NCBI GenBank assembly: GCA_020796225.1 | Contig: CM036760.1 | Location: 1,691,001-1,755,000, forward strand | Origin: Arion vulgaris | Taxonomy: Eukaryota > Mollusca > Gastropoda > Stylommatophora > Arionidae | Reading direction: 5' to 3' | Length of the DNA stretch: 64,000 nucleotides | Shown here: in pieces, positions 36,456-47,311 of the stretch | Numbering within the stretch: position 1 is the first letter of the stretch | Layout: each line of letters opens with the position of its first letter | The notes under the pieces: model-generated | The model's database searches: none | Seen by the model: only the letters and a program-made list of their open reading frames with translations | What the model was told of the DNA's origin: nothing | Made by a program: the position numbers and the translations under genes

Positions 36456-37296
36456 CTGACTTCATGGCACGGTAGAGTGTCAACATCTGACTTCATGGCA
36501 CAGTAGAGCGTCAACATCTGACTTCATGGCACAGTAGAGTGTCAACATCTGACTTCATGGCACAGTAGAGTGTCAACATCTGACTTCATGGCACAGTAGA
36601 GCGTCAACATCTGACTTCATGGCACAGTAGAGTGTCAACATCTGACTTCATGGCACAGTAGAGTGTCAACATCTGACTTCATGGCACAGTAGAGTGTCAA
36701 CATCTGACTTCATGGCACAGTAGAGCGTCAACATCTGACTTCATGGCACAGTAGAGTGTCAACATCTGACTTCATGGCACAGTAGAGTGTCAACATCTGA
36801 CTTCATGGCACAGTAGAGTGTCAACATCTGACTTCATGGCACAGTAGAGCGTCAACATCTGACTTCATGGCACAGTAGAGTGTCAACATCTGACTTCATG
36901 GCACAGTAGAGTGTCAACATCTGACTTCATGGCACAGTAGAGCGTCAACATCTGACTTCATGGCACAGTAGAGCGTCAACATCTGACTTCATGGCACAGT
37001 AGAGTGTCAACATCTGACTTCATGGCACAGTAGAGTGTCAACATCTGACTTCATGGCACAGTAGAGTGTCAACATCTGACTTCATGGCACAGTAGAGTGT
37101 CAACATCTGACTTCATGGCACAGTAGTGTGTCAACATCTGACTTCATGGCACAGTAGAGTGTCAACATCTGACTTCATGGCACAGTAGAGCGTCAACATC
37201 TGACTTCATGGCACAGTAGAGTGTCAACATCTGACTTCATGGCACAGTAGAGTGTCAACATCTGACTTCATGGCACAGTAGAGTGTCAACATCTGA
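36456..37296. repeat. 31-bp tandem array
   Basis: 27 units containing CTGACTTCATGGCACAGTAG and GTGTCAACAT, nearly perfect. The only regular variation is GAGTGTC/GAGCGTC. It contrasts with the indel-rich arrays at 5.7-19.7 kb. Confidence 0.97.
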
Positions 37297-37444
37297 GATG
37301 ATAGCAAACATTAGAGACATAAATTTGTGGATATCCATGATCACCTACATCAGCCGAAACTACACCTGATGATGATGACATAATTATGTTAAGAAATTGT
37401 ATGTGTGCAAACAGTGGACATTTAAAAAAAAAAAGATACTTAGT

Positions 37445-37597
37445 TAATGATGACATGACAATAGTAACGAGATATGTGAAGACAATAGTAACGAGATATG
37501 TGAAGACAATAGTAACGAGATATGTGAAGACAATAGTAACGAGATATGTGAAGACAATAGTAACGAGATATGTAATGATAATAGTAACGAGATATGT
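37445..37597. repeat. 24-bp tandem array
   Basis: Six units of ACAATAGTAACGAGATATGT plus GAAG. Confidence 0.93.
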
Positions 37598-37684
37598 GTG
37601 AGAAAAAGACAAGTAAAATACAAATAGTAATAAGAAGATATAAACAGAATCTCGAACGAGCCCTAATTATTTCAGGTGCTCTCT

Positions 37685-38095
37685 GTGACGTAGAGGTAAG
37701 TTGTTCGTCTCTCGTGCCAAATGTACCAAGTTCGCTTCCTCGTGGGGCCATCTGGATATTTTTCCAGAGAACCCTGACCTCAGCGTAGGTGAGATCGAGT
37801 TCCTAGTCCTATCGGTGACGGACAATAAAACGTGGTCCCATGTTCAATTTGAGCAAGTACAAGAACCCTTGGCAGTTCCAAATCACGAAGAACAGGTTGG
37901 GAAGCCGCTGAACGGGTCAAACACATTAGAAAAAAATTAATAATAAAATTTTATAAGGATATCTTCACCATATTCAAAATTACATCGGGGACACTCGCCG
38001 GTGCTACGGAGTTCGTGCACTGTAGCTGAGATCTTCCTTTGCACGAAAGAGATAGGAGCACACATGGTTACTTACCGAAGTGTAATGATGATGGT
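37685..38095 (+). mobile_element. SINE-like element (type C), plus copy
   Basis: Same block order as the antisense copy at 24,953-25,346. A GACGTAGAGGTAAG head is followed by CAAGTTCGCTTCC (B-box-like), TCGTGGGGCCATCTGGATAT, GGACAATAAAACGTGG, a GGAGTTCGTGCACTG block and CACACATGGTTACTT. It ends directly in a TCAA repeat. Two copies in opposite orientation support a mobile family of about 400 bp. Confidence 0.7.
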
Positions 38096-38412
38096 CATAT
38101 CAATCAATCAATCAATCAATCAACCAATCAATCAACCAATCAGTCAAGCTATCAATCAATCAATCAATCAGTCAATCAATCAGTCAATCAATCAATCATT
38201 CAATCAATCAACCAGTCAATCAATCAGTCAATCAATCAGTCAATCAATCAATCAGTCAGTCATTCAATCAATCAATCATTCAATCATTCAATCAATCATT
38301 CAGTCAATCAATCAGTCAATCAATCAGTCAATCAATCAATCATTCAATCAGTCAATCAATCAATCAATCAGTCAATCAATCAATCAGTCAATCAATCAAT
38401 CAATCAAACAGA
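38096..38412. repeat. (TCAA)n-type microsatellite on a SINE tail
   Basis: About 78 tetranucleotides, mainly TCAA with TCAG, TCAT and ACCA variants, starting exactly where the type C SINE ends. The other SINE copy has only about three such units at the same point, so this is an expanded 3' tail. Confidence 0.95.
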
Positions 38413-38439
38413 AATGTAAACCATTTTTATTTAACTTAA

Positions 38440-38550
38440 AGACTAGAGAGAGAGAGAGAGAGAGAGAGGAAGAGAGAGATAGAGAGAGAGGGACAGATAG
38501 ATAGATAGATAGATAGAGCGAGAGAGAGAGAAAGAGAGAGAGAGACATGA
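38440..38550. repeat. GA/GATA microsatellite
   Basis: (GA)n with a GATAGATAGATAGATA island at about 38,497-38,515. Confidence 0.95.
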
Positions 38551-38619
38551 ATTTAACTGAAGATTCTAGACATAATGCAGAGAAAGTAAAGTAAGTTCTG
38601 CCACGGTTTATTCAGTTAA

Positions 38620-39125
38620 AATTGTCCATCTTCGGATGAACTTCTTTTTCTTCTTCTGCGATCAACTTCTGCTATGCAACTATTCCGGTATGTGTCATAA
38701 ACATGACGCTTGATGTCTTCACTGGTCCCACATAGTTTGACTTGTAAGGTCGTTTCTGTTGGTCAGATTTCCATTCTCATACTTCTCAGGCTAGGGGTAG
38801 TCTTGCGGGTTGTGTTCTGGAGACTATTTTGCTACTCCTCAGGTGCAGACAGCCGAATCTCTAAGACCCATTCTATGGAGGTGTGCTCTGAGGCTGCAGT
38901 GTCCCGTTCTAAGACTGAAGACTGTGGTCTCTGCTTTTCTGTTTAGTGTATTTATACTGTTGTGCTCTGGGTTGTATCCTCCATTTGTTTTCCTCCCCAT
39001 CTTTGTTCTGGATTGTTTCATGAGAGGGTTTGCTTCTGTCAAGCTTTGGGTTGGGTGGTGTTGTTGTTAGGCTCCCTCCAGCCGTGCAGAGTTTGTCAGC
39101 CTTTTCATTTCCTGTTATACCACAC
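38620..39125 (-). pseudogene. Antisense LINE RNase H C-terminus
   Basis: Read from 39,125 on the minus strand, the sequence gives CGITGNEKADKL and CTAGGSLTTTPPNPKLD, the G-N-E-x-A-D-x-L end of an RNase H domain carried by some LINEs. A degraded tail follows with several stops down to the AGAAGAAGAAAAAGAAG end. No reverse transcriptase is attached. Confidence 0.7.
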
Positions 39126-39282
39126 AGTGCTGGTAGCTTAGATGAACAAGTAGAAGTATTATGTTTATAGGAACATGCACTCTCTTCCGACTAACAGAAG
39201 AAGTACTTTTCGAATTATCCCCTAAAATATATTTGTGATATGCCCTTTTCATGCAATAAATTTGGTCTCAATTTCGTTCACT

Positions 39283-39520
39283 AAAATAGAAGAGAATAAA
39301 CGACTAGGACATAAAATAGAAGAGAATAAACGACTAGGACATAAAATAGAAGAGAATAAACGACTAGGACATAAAATAGAAGAGAATAAACGACTAGGAC
39401 ATAAAATAGAAGAGATTAAACGACTAGGACATAAAATAGAAGAGAATAAACGACTAGGACATAAAATAGAAGAGAATAAACGACTAGGACATAAATAGAA
39501 GAGAATAAACGACTAGGACC
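39283..39520. repeat. 30-bp tandem array
   Basis: Eight near-perfect units with AAATAGAAGAGAATAAACGA and CTAGGACATA. The KIEENKRLGH ORF is a repeat artefact. Confidence 0.95.
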
Positions 39521-39654
39521 AAACAAAATTTGTAAACTAATATTAGCCAAGAAAAGATCTATTTTTAAATATTCGAAAAAAATAAATAAAATAAGCAAGA
39601 AATGTAAAGTGCCCACTAGAACTGCATTTCCTAGAGACATAACGAAGTATTGAA

Positions 39655-39830
39655 ATAAGGTCAGGGGTCAGAAGTCTCCTACTAAACGTCAGGGTTAGTA
39701 GTCTCCTACTAAAAGTCAGTGGTCAGTAATCTCCTACTAAACGTCAGGGGTCAGTAGTCTCCTACTAAAAGTCAGTGGTCAGTAGTCTCCTACTAAAAGT
39801 CAGGGGTCAGTAGTCTCCTACAAATAAATA
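39655..39830. repeat. ~28-bp tandem repeat
   Basis: Six units on GTCAGTAGTCTCCTACTAAA and AGTCAGGG. Confidence 0.92.
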
Positions 39831-39884
39831 TGTCAATGAAAAATGTGAATAAAAATCTCATCCACTTACAGCGAAACATGCATT

Positions 39885-40310
39885 TAGGTTTAGACAAAGG
39901 AAAATATACGGTTTTAACACGAAACATGTATTGATTTTAGAGAAAGGAAGATACACGAGTTTAATACGTAACATAAACTGAGATTTAGAGAAAGTGAGAC
40001 ACAAAGTCTAATACGTAACATGAACTGAGATTTAGAGAAAGTGAGACACAAAGTCTAATACGTAACATGAACTGAGATTTAGAGAAAGTGAGACACAAAG
40101 TCTAATACGTAACATGAACTGAGATTTAGAGAAAGTAAGATACACGAGTTTAATACGTAACATAAACTGAGATTTAGAGAAAGTGAGACACAAAGTCTAA
40201 TACGTAACATGAACTGAGATTTAGAGAAAGTGAGACACAAAGTCTAATACGTAACATGAACTGAGATTTAGAGAAAGTAAGATACACGAGTTTAATACGT
40301 AACAAGGTAA
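39885..40310. repeat. ~47-bp tandem array
   Basis: About nine units with ACTGAGATTTAGAGAAAGTG and TAATACGTAACATGA. Two subtypes (GTGAGACACAAAGTC and GTAAGATACACGAGT) alternate in a pattern suggesting block duplication. Confidence 0.93.
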
Positions 40311-40639
40311 CACACACAAATTCACACAAAAAGTGGAAAGAAACAATTTCAAAGAAAAGAAATGAAAGCAAAGTCTCTTACACTAAAATAAATGTACGAG
40401 CAGTTACAGCAGTATAATAAAGACATTATTGAACACAAGGTATAACAAGGTGCATTTTGGAATAATGGTAAGTTCTTTGCTTAAATGTGAGATTAATCCT
40501 TGGCTGGCAAAGGTTATTCCAAGATAGCTGCTTCTTTAATGGAGAGAACCGTTGCACTACGCATAGGTACATGAACTTTGACTCCTGCACGTATATGCTC
40601 GGGATTACTCCACCCAGGATTCTCCTCTATCAACCGTGG

Positions 40640-40813
40640 TATTTAATATTTACACAGCAAATGTAGCTAAAATTCAGCCAACATGGTTGGCTCGAACCTT
40701 GATTTCTGCAGATGATATCTTAATATATAGGACTGGGTCAGATAGAAGAGAGATGGTAGACGACATTCAGAAAACATTACATACCATCTCACGCGTTGGT
40801 GTAGATTGTAGAG
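40640..40813 (+). pseudogene. RNase H LINE, reverse transcriptase part upstream of an insertion
   Basis: Encodes PTWLARTLISADDILIYRT (motif C, catalytic ADD), then MVDDIQKTLHTISRVGVDCR. The frame stops because a DNA element begins at 40,814. The rest of the LINE resumes at 41,857. Further 5' sequence is not recognisable, so the copy is truncated. Confidence 0.85.
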
Positions 40814-40924
40814 CATAGATTCTACAACTTTTTCGGCCCCTTTTCACTTTGCACAACAAACAATTTGTAAACCCCCAAAAAAATACAAATAGTTTGACAG
40901 ACGACCCTCCCCTCTCCACATTAT

Positions 40925-41138
40925 ACATGCTCTATTTTATCTTTGACATAGCAAATTGATATATATTTCTGTCATACATGCTCTATTTTATCTTTGACAT
41001 AGCAAATTGATATATATTTCTGTCATACATGCTCTATTTTATCTTTGACATAGCAAATTGATATATATTTCTGTCATACATGCTCTATTTTATCTTTGAC
41101 ATAGCAAATTGATATATATTTCTGTCATACATGGTCAC
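40925..41138. repeat. 51-bp tandem array inside the hAT-type element
   Basis: A little over four copies of a unit with CATGCTCTATTTTATCTTTG and AATTGATATATATTTCTG. Confidence 0.95.
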
Positions 41139-41454
41139 TTTTCAAATACTACGAATCTCGTCGATGTCGTCGTAAAAAGAATTGCGCTGCACATTGTGCG
41201 ACCGTCTTCTGCGACGTTTCTGTCAGGCTCCTCACCTTTAGCCTTAATTTATTAACCTACAAGGCAGCAGGTTGGACTCGTACTTAGTCCATCGCCACGT
41301 GGTGCCTACCTATCGATAACAGGTCACGTATTCTCCGATACGGCGCCGGCACGCTCAAGACCACAATGTACGGTCAGGCGTTTGCTCTGACCATACATAC
41401 ACAAGCACGGACACTAATTAACACATTCTATCCGCTTATAGTGGCCAGAAACCG

Positions 41455-41512
41455 CGTCAGACACACCGCAATCACACCGCAATCACACCGCAATCACACC
41501 GCAATCACAAGA
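41455..41512. repeat. 11-bp tandem repeat
   Basis: About five copies of AATCACACCGC. Confidence 0.85.
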
Positions 41513-41856
41513 AATCGAGCACAGTTTATCCGTTTGGAATTTTCACAACCGACATGTTGGCGCCTCCCCCCAATTTTCAAATGATTATATACATGAAATA
41601 GAAAATTGATGAAACAATGGATCGTGTAAGATGTGCATAAGATGAATTAAAATGAAGAATTTCAATTTTAATGATTATTCAATCGCAAAATAACGAAAAT
41701 AATTTAATTAAAAAAAAAAATCATTTCTTCTCTAAGGAGCCACCGAACCCTAATCGCATGAACACCCCTCAAATTCTTCTGAACCCACAATCGCCCCCTA
41801 GACGCTTCAGCGCCCACTTGGGCGGACCGCCAACTTTGGGAAACACTGATGTAGAG

Positions 41857-43260
41857 AGTCTCGCTCTCAGGTCAACCCTGAAAAAGCGTGTATGTTACGG
41901 TACTATTTGAATAATTTCAGTCACGTCTGATCTACCCCGTGTAATCTTTGATGAAGATAACTTTGAGCGCAATGACAGGCTGCGCTATCTTGGAATAACC
42001 TTTGATCGTAGTCTATCTTTCAAACACCATGTTGAACAGACGATACAATGTTGCAAGGCTGGTCTTGCGGCTCTCAAAGTTATGGTGGCCGCACACCTTG
42101 AGCAGAGACTACTTGCCCTTTTGTTCGATCGACTGGTACTGTCAGTGGTAGATTACGGACTCGGAATTCTTACGATATCAAGATCACAATGTGAACGACT
42201 CGAACGGGTTCAGAATGAAGGTATGCGTATAGTTCTGGGCTGCACTAGAGATACCCCCATTGTGAAGATGAGATATATGCTTGGCCTTCTGTCACTACGC
42301 TCCCGTCATGCAGTCGCCCAAACCAAGGCATATATGCGGGTTACTGCGGATAAGAGACATCCACTGCACAAGAACACTAATGATGTTAAGGGCACGAGAA
42401 TCAAGTGTGGCATGTCGTGGATGGCCCAGGCTGAGAGAACAATTGGCCAGGTGACTACGGTTGCAACTCTACCAAAAGGGGAAGAATTTATTCCAACAGA
42501 TGGTAGCATGACCAACTATCTCAACGTTATCATTACTCTTGAAAGAGAATGTAGAGATTGGGGGCAACATGAAGGCTGATCTCGCAGTTAAGCAGCTATA
42601 GAAATAATGCAAGGGATGATGATGTTGTATATACCGATGGGTCGGTTCAATGTGGTGCGAAGTCCGGCTAGGGTTTCTTGGCTAATGCGCATGGTAGGAT
42701 TGTTGCAGAGCGAAGTGGGGCATACAGGACAACTACTTCTAGTATGAGGTTGAGGTTGAGGCCGTTACTGCTGCCCTCCATTTACTCTCTGGGACTTCAT
42801 TTACTGGGGCCGTTGTTGTATCTGAATCTCAGTCGATGCTTCACAAGATCCAGAAGGGCAGGTTTGGTATGAGTGGATGTCGTCTATAGAAGTTTCTAAC
42901 CTCCAGAAGCTTACGTGGATATACTGTCCTGGGTATGCGGGTGTTTACGGGAATGAGAGAGCGGACAGACTTGCATCAACAGCATCAATTGTTGTGGAGT
43001 TGAAGATGGATAAGGGGATATTCTTCTGTCTCTTCGAGACTGTCTGTTTGAAGATATTAAAATCGATGTTGAATCGATCCAGTGATTTAAGCAGTTTGGA
43101 GTTACCCGTTGTACTAATAGAACTGGATACCTGAGGGGCAGAGTGAGAGTGTGTTTAATCATGCGAGCCACGGGAACCATCAGTAAGCATACTCTTCGAT
43201 ATCTGTTGGCGGAGACTGAATACCTATGGGTCTGCCCAGAGTGCAATGACTTCAATTTAG
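41857..43260 (+). pseudogene. RNase H LINE, 3' part
   Basis: Continues the RT fragment at 40,640. First come SQVNPEKACMLRYYLNNFSH and VIFDEDNFERNDRLRYLGIT (RT thumb, YLGI motif). A long connection region follows (HHVEQTIQCCKAGLAALKVM ... VVDYGLGIL ... MRIVLGCTRDTP). Then an RNase H domain: DDDVVYTDGSV (first Asp), FLANAHGRIVAERSGAYRTT, a Glu helix (LRPLLLPS frame-shifted), the segment with VVVSESQSMLHKIQ, and TWIYCPGYAGVYGNERADRL. The end carries CPECNDFNLVTNN, corresponding to the 3' tail. It resembles I/Ingi-like LINEs that carry RNase H; the clade is inferred. Several stops and shifts make it a pseudogene. Confidence 0.85.
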
Positions 43261-43264
43261 TAAC

Positions 43265-43510
43265 CAATAACAAAGATAAAACGTGGCTAATTAGAGAGAA
43301 TACAAGGAAACTTACGTGTAACCTTGCAGAACAAGCTGCAAACATAGCACACAGAAATGAGAAACATACAATGATTAAGATTATTAAGACATTAGTAGAA
43401 AGACAAAATTTAAACATCTCACAGATAAGGAGACAAATGAGAATCACTCTTAAAAGGAAATAAGAGAGGAAGACAAGACGGTTAGACCACGTCAAAGAAA
43501 CATTCAACAA
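43265..43510 (+). pseudogene. LINE linker fragment
   Basis: Encodes WLIRENTRKLTCNLAEQAAN, then HTMIKIIKTLVERQNL. This is the helical region between endonuclease and reverse transcriptase in RTE-like LINEs (compare DDLAREAEEAAAKDNL near 44,635-44,680). Isolated piece. Confidence 0.55.
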
Positions 43511-43511
43511 G

Positions 43512-43660
43512 AAATTGTTACAGATGTTACCGAATATTCTTGTAACAGAGATTCATCTTAATATCGCACAGATGTTACTGAATATTCTTGAAACAGAGAT
43601 TCATCTTAATATTGCACAGATGTTACCGAATATTCTTGCAACTTTAATGAGATTCGAATT
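43512..43660. repeat. 48-bp tandem repeat
   Basis: About three copies with ACAGATGTTACCGAATATTC and GATTCATCTTAATATCG; continuous with the preceding LINE fragment. Confidence 0.9.
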
Positions 43661-43679
43661 CTTAACGAGTCATTATCGC

Positions 43680-43895
43680 ATGTATGGTGCCCAGCTCAAA
43701 AGGGAAGCAAAGAATAGTACCACTGCAACCTACAAGTCTTGTTGTTAGAAGCCACTGATGTACAACCTAGGAAGCTACTCTAGTAAATAAAAAGCATTGC
43801 AGAAATCAAATGTGCCGGCCTACTTATAGGCGCATAATTGGCACAACGTACAATCGCTCTTACGCTCAGATCACATACATCGGCTGCTGTATCAC
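43680..43895 (+). mobile_element. Dispersed repeat D, copy 2
   Basis: AAAAGGGAAGCAAAGAATAG, then CCTAGGAAGCTACTCTAGTA, CGGCCTACTTATAGGCGCAT, AATTGGCACAACGTACAATC and CAGATCACATACA, in the same order as copy 1 and the inverted copy at 61,975. Confidence 0.8.
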
Positions 43896-44049
43896 AGAAC
43901 ATCAGCCTTTACCAACACAAAAGATTCCACACAGTTACATGTATATCACCAGACCACAGGACAGAAAACCAACTCCACACAGCTACATGGATATAACTAG
44001 ACCACAGGACAGAAAACCAAATCGACCATATCTGCATTACAGGGAAGTT

Positions 44050-45441
44050 CAGAAGGTCACTTTATGATGAAAAAGTCTATAGAGGAACAGATGTGGCCTC
44101 TGATCACCACCTTGTAATAGATAAGGTGAGAATGAAACTCAAGAGATTCACGTCGACCACACATAGTAGCCGGGTACGATACAATGTGGGACATCTAAAG
44201 GAACAGATGTGGCCTCTGATCACCATCTTGTAATAGTGAGAATGAAGCTAAAAGATTCACGTCGACCACACATAGTAGCCGGGTACGATACAATGTGGGA
44301 CATCTAAAGGAACAGAAGGGAAACGTTATATTTTGTGTTACGATTTCCAACAAATTCGAGGCCTTAGAAGAAGTCAATGAAGGATGTATTGAAGATCACT
44401 GGCACACGGTTAAAAAGCCTGACTAACACATGTGAGACTGCCCTTGGAAAAAATATACCATCACAAAGAAGGCAATCAGAGTCAACATTAGATAAGATAA
44501 CTGAGAGAAGGGGCAGATAGGCCGACCTCTGTAATAGCAGAACAAGATCAGCAAAAGCCACAGCACAAGAGAAATACACAAAAGCCAACAAAGATGTGAA
44601 ATGAAGTATAAAAGCGGATAAAAGAAGGTACATAGACGACCTGGCAAGAGAAGCAGAAGAGGCAGCAGCTAAGGATAACCTGAAAGATTTATACAACAAC
44701 ACAAGGAAATTGGCAGCGAAATACCAACAAACAAATAAACCGATTAAGGACAAGGCTGGAAGATTACTGGGCAATACTCAAGAACAGATGCAGAAATGGA
44801 CAGAATACTTCAAAGACCTACTAAACAGGTCAGTCCTCTTAAGGCAACCAGATATAGATCCAACCGCAAAAGATCTAGCATTCGACTGTAACAAGCCAAG
44901 CCAAGCGGAAATAAAGAAAGCCATCCTTCAACTACGAAATGGTAAAGCTACAGACCCAGATGGTATACCTACAGAGGCCGCAAAGGCAAATGCTGATATC
45001 TCAACAAGATGCTACATGGGTTACTAGGAAAAATTTGGGAGAGGGAAGAAATACCAAAAGACTGGAGAGAAGGCTATATAGTCAAACTACCTAAAAAGGG
45101 TGATCTGCAAGAATGCTCGAACTATAGAGGAATAATGCTCCTGTCTGTACCAGGTAAAATACACCGCGAACTGATGAGTACTAAGTCCTGTTAGATGACG
45201 ACGGAATATACACCGATCATGAAGAGCAACGCGATCAATTCAACAGGTACATAAGAGATGAACAGACATGATTTAGACAATAACAGATCCTGCACGGATC
45301 AAATATCAACACTGCGTATCATAGTGGAGCAGAGCATCGAGTGAAACTCATCTCTCTATATCAACTTTGTCGATTATGAAAAGACATTTGATAGCCAAGA
45401 CAGGGAAACTTTCTGGAAACTGCTACAGCATTATGGCGTCC
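44050..45441 (+). pseudogene. RTE-like LINE, endonuclease end and first half of RT
   Basis: Begins in the last part of an AP-type endonuclease (RGTDVASDHHLVIDKVRMKL, catalytic SDH motif). This is followed by TSTTHSSRVRYNVGHLKEQ and a linker with EAEEAAAKDNL. The RT region has EQMQKWTEYFKDLLNR, IKKAILQLRNGKATDPDGIP, LLGKIWEREEIPKDWREGYI, LPKKGDLQECSNYRGIMLL, then a shifted motif A and FWKLLQHYGVPQ. At 45,442 it is interrupted by an antisense LINE. The ORF resumes at 47,312. Several stops and frameshifts are present. Confidence 0.88.
44088..44315. repeat. ~117-bp tandem duplication inside a LINE endonuclease
   Basis: The block from GGAACAGATGTGGCCTCTGA to GGGACATCTAAA occurs twice. It covers the SDH catalytic motif of the LINE endonuclease. 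The second copy lacks a few bases (GATAAG and neighbouring). Confidence 0.9.
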
Positions 45442-45452
45442 CCCAGAAGCTA
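45442..45452. other. Target-site duplication, left (CCCAGAAGCTA)
   Basis: Identical 11-bp string at 47,301-47,311 on the other side of the antisense LINE. It is part of the host LINE's codons. Confidence 0.85.
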
Positions 45453-47300
45453 GTTAGTTAGTTAGTTTGTTTGTTCCTTTTGAGCCAAAGGCGGCACATA
45501 GGGCATAGGTTTTAGATCTCCATGTGATGCGTTCGTTGCTAGCAGTTGGAGATCTTGTATGGTTTTACATCCCAATAGTTTACTTTCTTGTTGATGGTTC
45601 TTCGAAGAGTGGTCTTTGGTCTTCCACGTTTTCTTTCCCAACTGGTGACCACATAAAGACTTGTCGATTTAGTCTCTTTTCGTCTGATCTAAGAACATGA
45701 CCTAAATATTTCCACCTTCGTTTCTTATAATATTTGATACGGGTTGTTGGTGTGTTCTATCTCTCACTGTGTTGTTAGAAACGAAATCGCTCCATTTTAC
45801 TTTAATAATTTTCGAGACATTTATTCTCAAAGCTGTCCAGTTTCTTATCAATTTTCTTTGTTGATTTCCAACTTTCACAACCGTAGGTAAGTACAGGAAT
45901 CACACATGACCTAAATAATTTAACTTTTGTGATACTAAAGTCTTGAGATTGCCAGATATTCGTTAATTTAGTGAAGGCACTAGCTGCTATAGCAATACGA
46001 GAGTTTATTTCTTTCATCGTGTCTCCGTTGTTTGACACTTTACTACCCAGATATGTAAAATGTTCAACTTTCTCCAGTGTTTGGCTATTTATTACGATGT
46101 TGTCTGTCAAGTTTGTGAGGTCCATAATTTTGGTCTTGGCAGAATTAATCTGGAGACTAGCTTGTTCTGCAAGTGTGCAAAGATTGCTCGTTAGTTTGTG
46201 GGTTGCTTGTGTGGTTGAATTCAATATGACCACGTCATCGGCAAAGTCAAGATCAAATAGTCTGCTGTTATTAAGCTATTTGATGCCTAGTTGATCATCT
46301 TGGGTGCATTTGTGCATGATCCAGTCTATAGCTATCCCAAAAAGCATAGGTCAAATATCTTTCAAACACCGCAGCCCTGCTTCACACCCGAATTGACTGT
46401 GAACCAGTCTGAGTTTCCTGCATCTGTTCTTACACAGCAGGATGCTTCAGAATAGAAGGCTTTTAAAATGTTGATGTATTTTTCCTGGAAGTCATAGGTC
46501 TTAAGCATCTCCCAGAGAGTAGAACGATGAAGACTATCAAACGCTTTCTGAAAGTCTATAAAATTTATCACTAGTGGTGACTGGAATTCAAGTGATTCTT
46601 CTACAATGGATCTCAGCGTGAAGATATAGATCGGTACAAGAACGATGTGACGAAAGCCAGCTTGTTCTTCTCTTAGCCTTGCGTCGACGGCTTTTTTCAG
46701 CCTCTCCATCAAAATACTGCAGAATAGCTTGCCAGGTGTTGATAGCAGAGTTATTCCGCGCCAGTTGCTGCAATTTGACAAATCACCTTTTTTTGGAAGC
46801 TTGAATATCACTCCGTCTTTCCAATCTTTTGGAGGGTTCTCATTCTGCCAAACATCGTTCATTAAGGTACGTAGGAATCCAATTGATTCCTCGTCAGTTG
46901 CTTTTAGCATCTCTCCTGAAATATCGTTGCTACCGCTGGCTTTGTTGTTTTTCAGTTTCCTGATGGCTTGTTGAATTTCTTCCATTGAGAAGTCATCAAT
47001 GGGTGCATTTAATGATGGCATTTGTATTTATGTTTCAAAAATTGGTGTTATCGCTGGGTTGGGTCTATTTAATACCTCTTTAAAATGTTCAGCCCATCTT
47101 TTCGATTGTGCTTGTTGTGATAGGGATGGATTCGTTGTTTTTCCCTTTCACATGACAGCTTGCCATCGGCGGATGATTCGTTAGCTGTTTCATAATATAA
47201 AAGAGTGTTTTATTGTTCCCAGTTTTGGATGCTGTTTCTGTCTCTAAAGATAACTTCTGGATTTAATCACGTTTATCTTTGCGAGCATTTGCTGTAATAT
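45453..47300 (-). mobile_element. Antisense LINE nested in another LINE
   Basis: 1,848-bp insertion bordered by the duplication CCCAGAAGCTA. Read on the minus strand it encodes PIDDFSMEEIQQAIRKLKNN, DWKDGVIFKLPKKGDLSNCS, LREEQAGF, FIDFQKAFDSLHRSTLWEML (motif A), SGVKQGC and, after frame changes, FDLDFADDVVIL (catalytic FADD). Further on are EHFTYLGSKVSNNG, VLTYGCESW, a KRGRPKTTLRRT block and a stop. The 3' end at 45,453 is a GTTAGTTAGTTAG tract, the complement of an ACTA-type tail. It is 5' truncated (no endonuclease), as expected for target-primed insertion. RT is almost complete but has a few frameshifts. Confidence 0.92.
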
Positions 47301-47311
47301 CCCAGAAGCTA

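Larger units (their letters stand above)
40814..41848. mobile_element. hAT-type non-autonomous element inserted in a LINE
   Basis: The right end reads GCCAACTTTGGGAAACACTG, the classical hAT terminus. The left end (CATAGATTCTACAACTTTTT) is more degraded. Flanking 8-bp sequences TTGTAGAG (40,806) and ATGTAGAG (41,849) match at 7 of 8. Excluding the element and one duplicate leaves a continuous LINE frame across the site. No transposase is visible. It contains a 51-bp array. Confidence 0.75.

Noticed and set aside
38001..38504. INQSINQS-repeat protein ORFs
   Set aside because: TCAA microsatellite of a SINE tail; open in several frames.
44195..44774. Minus-strand hydrophobic ORFs
   Set aside because: Shadows of the plus-strand LINE linker region, which has clear motifs.
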